Part shown: one piece after another, positions 33,368 through 43,899 of the stretch
How the letters are laid out: each line of letters opens with the position of its first letter
Position numbering within the stretch: position 1 is the stretch's first letter
Source of the DNA: Anthoceros angustus
Lineage: Eukaryota > Streptophyta > Anthocerotopsida > Anthocerotales > Anthocerotaceae
DNA length: 64,000 bases
NCBI GenBank assembly: GCA_010909165.1
Contig: VJWM01000253.1
Span: forward strand, 124,001-188,000
Direction: 5' to 3'
Notes under the pieces: generated by a model
What the model was told of the DNA's origin: nothing
Database searches by the model: none
The model's input: only the letters and a program-made list of their open reading frames with translations
Program-made: the position numbers and the translations under genes

Positions 33368-35024
33368 TTGATCCATGCCTTGACGGCACCGGATCCTACC
33401 TATGGGTTGGACTCTTATGGAGGAGACTTTCACCACCCATCCAGGATTCAAGAGCTCACCGAGGAGGAGTACTGTGCTATGTCATGAGCACAAGAGAGGG
33501 AGGAGTCCAGAGGAGGTGGAGATTTTGGGAGAGTTTGCCCAACCACCCAAGAGGGAGGAGAGCAAGAGGAGAGCATAATAGGAGGCCTAGGAGGCCTAGG
33601 AGAGATAATAGGGTAAGTGACCAAATAGTCAGAGGCCCATGTGCTATAGATAGATCAGAATCTTATCTTCTTAGTGGATGTAATTAAGAGATAGGCCTCT
33701 AGGACTGTAGGCTAAGACCGATTGGTATTTTGGCAAGCCCAAGCTTTTTGTGGGTGATCTTGGGTATAAGAGGCAGCCCTCTTGATGAAATGTAAGCAAA
33801 GGTCTGGTGTTTGGGGTGAGCACGGGGTTTGGGGGTACTGATCCAAAGGTCGTAAGTCTAGACACGCTTTGTCACAGGAGAAGCCAAGAAGACCACTGTT
33901 GCCTAGATCCGTGGGCCGATCCGCAAGGGTGGTGGAAAGCAAGGGAGGGAGCCTTGAGGTCTCCTTGAGGGAGTTTCCAAGGTCAAGAGGAAGGGGTTGT
34001 GAAGCCGGGAGGCTGTCCACTCTTCCTCATTCCTCTTCAGCCTAGTCTAGTACTCACCTTGTGTTTTGAGTTTCGTGTGGAGGTCGGGTGTTTGGGAGAA
34101 GAGAGGGCGGGAGGTGTGAGGAGAAGACAAGGCGGGAGCCTGTGTGTGGAGGAGAAGTCAAGGAAAGTCAAGTGAGTTGGAGGCCGTGGGCTTGTGTGTT
34201 TGGAAAATGAGAGGAAAGTGAACTGTGAGAGAAGTGGAGAATGGACATGGAGAGTTGCTGATTGGCTATTTGAGAGGCTGAAGAAGGAGCCGTGAGAGTC
34301 TGTGGATGGCTTTGTAAAGTTGGTGAAGAGAGAACCGAGCCGGAAGGTGAGATTGAATGGGGCAAAGTGAGGTGTGAGAACAAGGAGAGTTGAAGAGAGG
34401 CTGGGAGACTTGGAGAGTGGGGAGGATCATGAGAGGCACCTCAAGGGGCTGTGAGAGCCTGGAGAGGTCTGTATGGAGCTTGGAAGGTGAGCTGCGGAGG
34501 AGAGACAAGGAAGTCTCAAGAAGTGCCGCAAGAGAAAGGGGTAGTTTGTGTGAGCTGCAACCCTTTATGCCCGTGAGTTGTCCTAGGTTTAGGTTTAGAG
34601 ATTAGGTTAGGGCCGCTTAGGTTGTCCATAAATAGTGTGTGAAAAGGTGACACGTGGCTAACTCGATTGGTGGATCTAACTTTGTGGATAGATAAGAGAG
34701 AGGGTGTCCAACCTTATCCACTTGGATCCCCAAGTGGGTCCCACCTTCTATTAATAGCCGACCTGATCCCAAGGTGGACCCCACTGCTAAAATAGAGGGT
34801 GGTTGCTAAGATAGCAACTGTCCGTCTGCTAAGGTAGCAACAGGTCGGCTAAGATAGCCATGTGTCCGAGTGTTGTTAGGATAGTAGCGTCTCAGAATCG
34901 CTAGATGTTTGGTGTGTCCGTGTTTGGTTGGATTGGCTATGTTGTCTTGACACGAAATCACCCCTTGGGTACGTAATCTCAAGTCTACAACGATAAGAGG
35001 GTAAATGTGGCCTCTTTGTGACCA
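33349..35024 (+). repeat. Repeat Y, left arm of an inverted pair
   Basis: Begins GGGGAACATGGAGGTACTTG and ends GTAAATGTGGCCTCTTTGTGACC. The inverted partner is at 37953-39524. It includes GTTGCTAAGATAGCAAC-type words near 34810-34880 and an AGAGAGAGGG run. With the adjoining repeat X (33005-33367) it forms one LTR-like block of about 2 kb on the minus strand. Confidence 0.75.
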
Positions 35025-35954
35025 CTTGGTTTAGAAAATCACCTGCTGTGGAGCTTGGCTCTGGGCTTCTTCCCTCCCTATGAGGAGAGGACCGCCCGGG
35101 TAGGCTACCGCTAGTGGCCCCTCACTGGCAACAAGGCCTCGCCGCTCTTCACGGCCTCCTCCGCCTGCTCACGCATCACCGGCCAGGGTAAGCACTGGGC
35201 CATCAATGTGGACAGGGAGTTGGGCGCTTGTTCTCTTTCGCTTGCCTGCCCCACTGTCGATCGGGCTGGTCGAGTCCCCGAGCACTGGCCACCGGGTGCC
35301 ATACTGGCACCAACTCCATTCCCATCGAGCTTTGCCATCGGGACTGGCCTGCTGAGGGTCCGGAGGAGGGAAGCAGAATTTCTTCCCATACTCCTTGGTG
35401 AGGGGGTCCGCTCGCATTTAATGGCATCTAGGATGCTCTCCCAGTCCTCTTCCTCCTGGGCACATCGTGCTTGGCCAAGGCTGGCCCTAGTCTCGCGCTT
35501 CTCCCACTCCCTCCCAGAGGGGTGGCCAGCCTCGGAGGCCTGCCCTCCTCTCCCTCCCTTCAAGAGATTGAGGTGTCCCTGCACACGCGAAAGAGGATAG
35601 TGCGAAGGAGGAGCCGCCGTGCAGCCTCCTCGCCTCCCGAGCTATCCGGCGAGGATAATTGGCCCTGGCTACCCCTTGCCCTCCTGGAGGCGGAAGACCA
35701 GCAGGTTATCTCCTAGGTGGTCCACCTTGGGAGCATGCCCAGTGCACGATGATCTCGCAACGCCCTCACCCCGGGTCCACAAGAGGTCCCACATCAACCA
35801 GCCCATTGGAGGATCTCTGCCCGGCTTCCGGGCGGCCACCTTGGCCACTTCCACCTTTTCCTTCACCTTTCAGGGGCCCGTACCACGCACCCAACTTCTT
35901 CACCGGGCGATTGTAAACCCCAAAGGACCTCCACCGTCCATCTCCTCGGGTCCT
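35025..35954 (-). pseudogene. PKK ORF copy A, 3' part
   Basis: Minus strand, starting AGGACCCGAGGAGATGGACGG directly after the Copia 3' LTR: DPRRWTVEVL, VYNRPVKKLGAWYGPLKGEG, a frameshifted RRSSNGWL region, then a Lys/Arg/Glu-rich tail (35111-35584 -). It continues copy A interrupted at 25648. Confidence 0.65.
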
Positions 35955-36144
35955 TGGGAAAAGTTTCATATATACTCATGTTTTCATTCCGGTCTAAGAA
36001 TTGATTACATGTTGAGTGTCTGCCGGGTTCTGTGTCTGCAATGAGGTGCTATGCAAACAAAAGCTTGGGTGTATATGGTTGATGCCTCTTGGATGTAGAG
36101 TGTGTGACTGGGTTCAAATGGCGGTCTTGGTACCTCACTCATTA
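35955..36144 (-). repeat. Copia 3' LTR, 190 bp, inverted
   Basis: Minus-strand TAATGAGTGAGG...TTTTCCCA, matching the LTR at 25649-25844 along its length. It is preceded on the minus strand by a polypurine tract GGGAGGTGAGGCGGGAG (36145-36161). Confidence 0.85.
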
Positions 36145-37345
36145 CTCCCGCCTCACCTCCCAGTAATCCATCCTTGTACTTGATGTGGGATCAGATGGAC
36201 TCCTGAAGTTTGCGAGGCCTAAGGTAGAGGTGAGTGTTTCGTGCCTGGCTTTGCCTAGCGACTTAGTGAGGAGGTCATCAAGATTGACTGTAGGAACATG
36301 GTGTGGGAGCGAATGTGCTCTAGTCGCGTCGCCTGTGACAAAGTGATAAGCAACTTCTATATGCTTTGTCCTAGCATGGAATCTATCACCCTTGGTTAAG
36401 GCAATGGCTAGAGTGCTATCACAATGCAGGACAGTAGGATTTGCTTGTGGGTAGCCAAGGTCTTCAAGGATTTGCCTGCAGTGTACGATTTCTTTTCCAG
36501 CCTTGGATAAGGCTCCATATTCACTTTCGGCGCTTGATGTGGAAATCGTGGCAAGCTTCTTGCTTGACCATAATACGGCTGATCCTCCCAAGGTGAAGAC
36601 ATAGGCCGCAACGCTTCGACGAGAGTATCGGCCTGGATGCCCCCGCACTGCATCAGCCACTCAAAGTTAAGCACTCCATTACTTGACCTCTTGTAGGTGA
36701 TTCCAAGATAAGTCGTACCCTTCAGATAACGGTAGATTCGCTTCACACACATCCAAAGCAGCTCGCCTGTGATTAGACATGAACTGTGCTACACTAGATG
36801 CAGCATGGGAAATGTCAGAGCGTGGTCCAAATTGGAAGATAGATGATAATGATCTAAGATAAGGCACCTTGGCCATGTCCTCCTTTTCTACTTCTGGGCC
36901 AGGGGCAATCCAAGGTGAGCTTGACCGCCAGAAGCGTGTTGGACCAGGCCGAGCATCTGAGAGCTTGAACTTATCTAAAATTTCAAGAACGTACTTCGAC
37001 TGGAGCAGAGACAGTGTGCCTGCCTCTCTGTCTCGACGGATTTGTACTCCGAGACAGTACTCCAAGGGTCCTAAGTCCCTCATCTTAAACCTGGCAGCGA
37101 GCATTTCCTTCACATCAACAAGCATCTTCTTTGGATCATTTGTGAACAGAATGCAATCGTCTACATATAAGGCCAGTGCCAAGAACTTGTCTCCCCTTCG
37201 CAGCAAGTATAAGTTCTGGTCTGCTAAGGTCTGGACAAAGCCGAATTGGATGAGGTGACCGTCAATCAGCACATAAAATTCATCTGGTGCTTGCCTCATT
37301 TGGAAACCATTGCTTTGCTTAAACGGGGCGGACATAGATTCATTT
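36145..37345 (-). pseudogene. Copia RT (C-terminal half) and RNase H, inverted
   Basis: On the minus strand: QAPDEFYVLIDGHLIQFGF, the catalytic YVDD at 37156-37167, LEYCLGVQIRRDREAGTLSL, then RNase H with ISTSSAESEYGALSKAGKE and LHCDSTLAIALTKG. Frameshifts occur near 36650 and 36760. The fragment starts exactly where the plus-strand half stops, so it is the other half of the same element. Confidence 0.92.
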
Positions 37346-37952
37346 CTGCGTTAGCCTCGTGAAAGTATGGAAGCCGCCAAGGTGGCGCTTTTGAGGCCGG
37401 GGATGCAGCGGTCCTCGAATGGGTGGCTGATGTCGGACCTATTGGACCAACGGGTGAGAGCGGTGGCGAAAGTCATCGTGCATTGGAACATGCTCACCAA
37501 GGTGGACCACCTTGGTGACAATTTGCTGGTGTTCCTCCACGCCCTGCAGCGGGGGAAAAGAGCGGATTGGGGAAGGATCATCTTCGCCCGGATCAACCAG
37601 AGGCATCAGAAGGCGCAATGGAAGTCACCTCGCCGCTGTTGTCGCCATTGTCCACGTGGGAACACCTCAACCTCAAGGAAGGGAGAAGAAGAGCGAGCGC
37701 CAGAAATGGCTGGTAACCCCGCTTGACTCGGAGCAAGAGGCGAGGGCCCAAACCGTAAGGATGTACCCAGCCTCAAGCCACCTGTGGGAGGAGAGGACCT
37801 GAAGGTATTCCTGACTCCATACCTGGAGGGACTTCCGCCTGGAAGTATGGGAAGAAATTCCCGCCTCCTCTAGTCCCTCACTAAACACCCGCACGGGAGG
37901 CAACTACGACAAGGAGAGAGCTGGTGGTCGCGTGTGGAGTGCTTTTCAACTA
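37345..37952 (+). pseudogene. PKK ORF copy B, 3' part
   Basis: Plus-strand frame with RSSNGWLMSDLLDQRVRAVA, KVIVHWNMLTKVDHLGDNLL and ADWGRIIFARINQRHQKAQW, then a basic tail. This is the best-preserved view of the second half of the PKK protein. It pairs with the reversed 5' part ending at 29430. Confidence 0.65.
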
Positions 37953-39524
37953 TGGGTCACAAAGAGGCCACATTTACCCTCTTTATCGTTGTAGACTTGA
38001 GATTCGTACTAAGGGAGTGATTTCGTGTCAAGACAACCAAAACATAGCCAATCCAACCAAACACGACACACCAAACATCTAGCGCACACTGTGCTACTAC
38101 CTAACAACACTCGGACTGTGCTATCTTAGCCACGCGACCTCGATACCAGAACGGATGTAATCTTGCTAACTTAGCAACCCTCTATTTCTAGCAGAGGGGG
38201 TCCACCTTGGGATCAGTCGCTATTAATAGAAGGGACCCACCGGGGATCCAAGTGGATAAGGCTGACTCTCTCTCTCTCTCTCTACTCATCCACAAAGTTA
38301 GATCCACCAATCGATTACCGCCTCATAACCCCCTCCTCTCACTCTTGCAAGACTTCTTCGACTTCCTTGCTCCTCCCGCCTTCCAGCTCACCTTCCAACC
38401 CCATACCAACCTCTGTCCTCACACTCTCCAAGTTCCCCAAAGAACTCTCTTCAACTCCTTGTTCTCACTCACCGCCCCATCCCCCACTCTCCACTCCCGC
38501 CCCATAAGGTTTCTCATCCACCCTTACACTTCACCAACTCTCAAAATACTTGTTCATCTCCCGCAATCATTCCGTCTCATCCACGGATCTTCAACCTCCA
38601 CGCCTCTTCTTCAAGAACACAAACATCACTTACAGCATTCTCCAGCCTTCTTACTCCTCTCAAACAGCCAATCAAGAACTCTCCATGTCCAAAGATTCTC
38701 CACTTCTCTCATGCTCACTTTTCCCTCATTTTCCAAACACACAAGCCCACTGTGCCCCAACTCACTCTCCCTTCCTCCTTCCACACACAGGCTCCGCCTT
38801 TGTCTTCTCTCGACCTTCGACACTGAAAACTTAAACACAAGGTGAGTACTAGACAAACCGCAGAGAATGAGTAAAGGAGGGACAGCTCCCGCTCCCGACT
38901 TCCTCTTGACCTTGAGGACTCCCTCCAAGGAGATCACAAGGCTCCCTTCCCTTGCTTTCCACCACTTGGATCCGCCACATGATCCGGGCAACTTGGTAGT
39001 CTTCTCCCCTCGAGTGAGGAACAAAGGTTTAGGCTTACAAAGACCGGATCCGAACCTCCCAAACCCCGTGCACCCCAAACACCGAGACTTAGGCCAACAT
39101 TGCTTACATTTCATCAAGAGGGCTCCTTATACCCAAGATCACAAAGTTTTGGTCGCTGCCAAAAATACCAATCCTTAGCCTACCAATCCTAGAGGCCTAT
39201 CTATTATCGCCCACTATGAGAGAGGATAAGATTTATATAACACATGGGCCTTTAGCTATTTCAGGCCACTTACCCCTATTACCTCCCGGGCCTCCTAGGC
39301 CGCCTAGCCCCATGTTCTCCTCTTGCTCTCCTCCCTCTGGTTGGGCAATCTCTCCCATAAAATCTCCACCTCCTCGAGCTGGACTCCTCTCTCTGTGCTC
39401 AGCAGTCCTGCACTCCTATGAGCTCTTGAATCGGATGGGTCGGCCGAGAGTTTCCTCCTTAAGAATCCAACCCATAGGTAGGATCCAGTCTGCCAAGGCA
39501 TGGATCAAGTACCTCCATGTCCCC
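37953..39524 (-). repeat. Repeat Y, right arm of an inverted pair
   Basis: Reverse complement of 33349-35024 with many small indels; starts TGGGTCACAAAGAGGCCACA on the plus strand. A (CT)n microsatellite lies at about 38264-38283. Homology ends at about 39524, before repeat X, so this copy is truncated. Confidence 0.75.
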
Positions 39525-39639
39525 CCGTGCCCACAACAACATAAACTTTCGGAGACAATCTTCCACCCAAGGAGAATCCAGCACATGGTTATCTTGATAA
39601 GCATCCTCAATCTAATGCACCATTGGGAAGTTAGACTTT

Positions 39640-40105
39640 AGGCGGCGCCTCGGCCTGCTTTGTCCTCCTCCCGGTCTGCCCCTTCTTCCTTGTCCTGTCT
39701 GAGCCCGTGTCCCTTAGCAACCGAGTTGTTGCTTAGCATGCTTGCGGTTGCTTGCTTAGCAACCTCCTCTGCTGCTAACTCAAGAATGATTCTTCCATGG
39801 AGGCTCCGATCTTCCACTTGGCTCTCCTTGCAATCCCGGCCCTCTTGGCCTCTTTCCAACCTTTCCTTGCCTCGTCCCTCTCCTTCTTGTAGCGCCAACA
39901 GGGCATCCGGGTTTCGCCTCGAACATGATCCGAGATGACATTCTCGCAGCCTCCCTATGGTGCTTTGGCGTCCGAGAGCGAACCATGAGGGTTTCCCGAT
40001 CCTTGGTCGCAACTCTTCCTGACCTTCCTTAATTCCGCCCATGCTACCTAGGCGCCCCTCCAAGACCTCCTTCCCCGCTCATCTCGAGCCCTTTAGCCCC
40101 TGCTC
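39640..40105 (-). other. Gag-like coiled-coil remnant
   Basis: The minus-strand open frame 39638-40063 is rich in Glu, Lys, Arg and Gln (LLALQEGEGRGKERLERGQE), resembling coiled-coil parts of the gag-like ORFs nearby. TTAGCAACC words occur at 39715-39770. It forms the left flank of the Gypsy insertion. Confidence 0.35.
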
Positions 40106-43100
40106 CAGAGACCGATCTGGACTTGAAACCTGGGACGTGCCCGAAGTGTTTTTTTTTTTGTTTTTTGGGATCCGTGGTGTGAAAATAAGTCGGGTTGGTA
40201 GTAGGCGAGGTATTTATAGAAGAAATGCCCTTGGCCTATGGATTCTTTTCTTGTTTTGATTTTTAAGTTAGAAAATAAATGGTCCGGAATTTGGTGTTCC
40301 TTGGCCCATGGACTGGAATGTTCCCTAAAAAGTCTATATATGTGAGATAGGGGTTGGAATAATTAGAGTGTGATAGGTCTATAAGTTGGGGTTGACAGCC
40401 AGAGTGAATGAGTGTGGGGGTTGTGGATTGGGGAAAGCAGAGTTTAACAGAGTAGGGGAACCCGGGAAACTTAACCCTAGGAATGATGTAATCCCGCTCA
40501 AACAACGGAGCGCAACGGCGGGCCGGACGGAGCGAGCAGCGGAGCGCGACGACGGCGCCGGTCGAGGAGCGGTCCGGGGCACCGTGATCGCAGGAGGGCG
40601 AGGCGCAACGACGGGAGCTCAACCCCGCTGCCGATATCGCGAGGCGCGACGCAGAGGAGGAAGGCGGCGCCGCGCCCGGGCCGAGGAGGTAGGAACTCGA
40701 GACCGACCCCCGTGAAATTCGCAGCGAGGTGGCGCGGTGGCGCGAGACCGTGAAGACCGTGAGAGGGATGGCGCCAAGGTCACCACCGAAATTGTGCTTG
40801 CCCAATGGCCGAACATGGATCATTGGAAAGTTCGAGGGGAGCTGAAGGAGCCGGGTTTCATGGAAGAGCGGTGGAATTACATGAACTGGACTGCAGGAGC
40901 GCGCACACGGACAAATACCAAAGGGGATTTAGAGCGAAGCAGGATTGGGACCGGAGGTTAGAAGGGTGGGGCGGGCAAGGAGGAGGCGGGCGGTTGGTGA
41001 TGGAGCCGCCCGAAAAGAAGCACGGCAATAGCAGCACCGCCCGTTAAAGCGGCGACTCGAACCCAACGGGCCGGATTGGGACGGGCAATGCAGCTTGATG
41101 GGTCCGCGCTTCTATGTTTCGCAGCAAGCGGATTATTTGTCCGACCACTGCGCCGCCTTCATGAAGTGGTCAAGGGGCGAAGATCGAAGCAATTCTCTTG
41201 TTGTGTGAAGAGAGGTTGAACTTGATTTCCTCTCGCCTCTCTAATCTCACCATTTCGTCCATCTTTATGTTTACGCTAACCCGCTGAGGTGGAGATTGTA
41301 GCCTCCTCCACATGTGGAAGCCGCTTAGGGAGGTGAATGGAAGGCGGAGGAGCCCAAGGAGGAAAAATCGGATAGCCGGGAGTCGGTCAGGGCCTGGAGG
41401 AGGAGAAGGAAATTCCCACCAAAGAAAAGGAGGAAGACCGGGGTGAAAGGCGGGCATCAAAAAAAGGTGAAGGCGGATGCGCGCGGCCACTGTCGAAAAC
41501 GCCAAGGCTAGTAAAATGAAAGCCAAACGGCAGCTTGGAGGTGGCAAGAGGAGGCGCGATCCGAGGACAATTTTCGACCGGATGCGATGAATCAACCTGA
41601 GGGTTTAGGGTGACCTCGGGACCCTCCTCAAAGATGGGAAGAGATTTTCAAGGGACTCCACCGCAACAGAGGTGGATGCAACCGAATTGGTGAGGGTGCG
41701 CACTCCGGGAGGAAAGTTCTCGACAGAGGGATGGCGTCGCGGGCCGCCACAACAAGTGGACTTGGAGTGACCACGCCGATGATCCGCCCAAGGGATTTGT
41801 TGGATCTGCTTTAGCTCACCGCCTGGGCAGCGACGGAGGAAGTGGTGAAGGCGTTTGTTTAAGAGGAGGCGCAAGCAATCGGAGGAAGACAAGCGGAACC
41901 TAGAGGAAATAAGGGCCAAGATTCAAGAAGATTTGTGGCAGGCCTGTGAGAAGTTGCAAGCCATGACGAGCTGCAGGAAGCACTCATGGCTCAAATTAAG
42001 GATGCCCACGAGACGAACCAGGAGATGCGGGAGTTGTTGCAGCCCAGGCGTGAAGCGGCCTCGGGAAAAGGCCCATAAGTGAGCGATATAAGCGGAGCGG
42101 ATGAGGCACGTGGCCGGGCCGTAAAAGACAAAGGGAAGGGAAGCGGGTAGCAGGACCACGATCGAGTAGCGGAAGGCCTACCGAGCGGAAGGAAGCGAAC
42201 CGAGGTAGCCGAAACCTCACCTGTCGAACGAACGACGGCCGTGGAGTCCACTACTCAGAAACGAAACCGCCACCGACATTGGCGCAACCAACCCGGAAGC
42301 AGGGCGGGCGAGGTGCGACGTGGCGCCGAGGACATAGGCCGTGCAACTGTGTAGCCTACGGGAGGAGGGGTAAGCACCTCACCGCAGCAGGGGTCCTATT
42401 ATTACGGCACATGGATGAGGAAACTTATGTGCCTCGGTCTATATGTGAATGGAGAACGCGTGCTTAACCTCACCGCCCATGTGCGTGTGGAAATAGGAGG
42501 GACTGGCCTACCATCGCAAGTGAGGACCCGGTGCATACTTCTACCACCGCGCTGTGGGGTTGGCTCCTATTATGCGGAGGCGACTTTGGAGGAGTTGAGC
42601 GAGGAGGAGGTCCAGCTTGGGTCGAGGAACCAATAATCCTCGAATAGGCGGCCGGAAGATGGAAGCCCAGGCGGTGGTACACCTCAAATTCGACGCCCAG
42701 CAGCGATGTGAGGTGGAAGTAGTGGGAGAACCCGTCCGACCAGTGGCGTGAGAGCTCGGCGGCAGCAATGGAGGACGAGGCCGACGGCCAAGTCGAGGTA
42801 GGGCGCAGATAGCGAGGGGTGAGGTGGTAGCAACCTAAAGATAATTTGGTTAGGATGTCATCGACCTAGGATCGCCCGAAGTGTGGCCCTTCTGATAGCC
42901 ATCTTAGGACCTAAAATCCGGGTGGTGCCCACCGATGTATAAGAGGCGAATTAGGTCCCTCACGATAACTCGTTGAGATCCCCACGCCTGTGGCTGGTTG
43001 GAGACGTCCGAGATGAGGTGGTGTGCGCGAGACGCCCTAGGGTGGTCGAGAGCTTGCTCCGCAGGGAGGAGGGGTGATAAAGCAATCTTGCCGACAAAGG

Positions 43101-43853
43101 AGGAGGAAACCAAGGGATTGGCGCGGGCGGTCCGGAGCTTGCTCAACGCCGGACGCCCGGGGTTCTTCTTTCCTTCACACTTGTCCCCGCTAGTTGTGTT
43201 CAAAGAGAGGTGAGTGGATGGTTGGAAGCTCGAATTGAGGGAGAGAGAGAGAGGAGAAGATTGGGTGAAGGAGTGACTAAACATCAGACGATGCGAGGTG
43301 TGAGAGGAGTTGAGAAGGGAACTAATTGAGGCTAGCGGAGATTTGTGTGAATCCAAAAGAAACCAAACCGGGTCCGGTGGAAGCGCAAAAACAACGCCCT
43401 TGTAAAATTGTGAGTGTGGCGCCTTTGTGTGTGTGGAGTGAGGAGGTGGAATTTAGGTCCCTAGGAATGTGTGTGTTGAAGTGGAGTGCAGAATAAAGCC
43501 GATCCGCGCTGACGCCCGTGGTGGGATCCGCGGCGCCGCGGCGCCGAAATAAGTCGCTAGGGTTTGGTGTGGGACCCACCTCGGTGGAAGCACCCAGTGG
43601 TGAGAGCCACCGCTCGTGGAATAAGACGGTCGTGGAATAAGAGCCGTGGTAGCTAGACAAGTCGGGGGTAGTAGTGGTTGAGTAGATAGGTAAGAGGAGT
43701 AATAGCAAGTAAGTCTTGACTTAGGTGAAGGTCGAGATAGAAGTTAGCGCCTTGGCACAAACCATTCCCTTGGGAGCGAATCCTAAGCCTACAACGACAT
43801 TGAGGGTGAATGTGGACCTCACGGTGTCCCCGGACACGAATCCACACTCCACA
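40106..43853 (+). repeat. Gypsy 5' LTR, about 3.75 kb
   Basis: Homologous along its length to 49637-53314. It ends CACACTCCACA just before the PBS. Inside is a long gene-like stretch with KLCLPNGRTWIIGKFE, KRKQSEEDKRNLEEIRAKIQ (coiled coil, about 41855-41960) and YVNGERVLNLTAHV (about 42430). The left edge is approximate. TGCTC at 40101-40105 matches 53315-53319 and is a candidate TSD. Confidence 0.75.
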
Positions 43854-43856
43854 TTT

Positions 43857-43874
43857 TGGCGCCTGCCGGGAATG
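43857..43874 (+). promoter_or_regulatory. Gypsy primer-binding site (tRNA-Asp type)
   Basis: TGGCGCCTGCCGGGAATG, three bases after the LTR. It resembles the Athila/Tat-lineage PBS TGGCGCCGTTGCCGGGG with a small deletion. Confidence 0.75.
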
Positions 43875-43899
43875 GAATCCAAGGACGAGGAGACTAACC

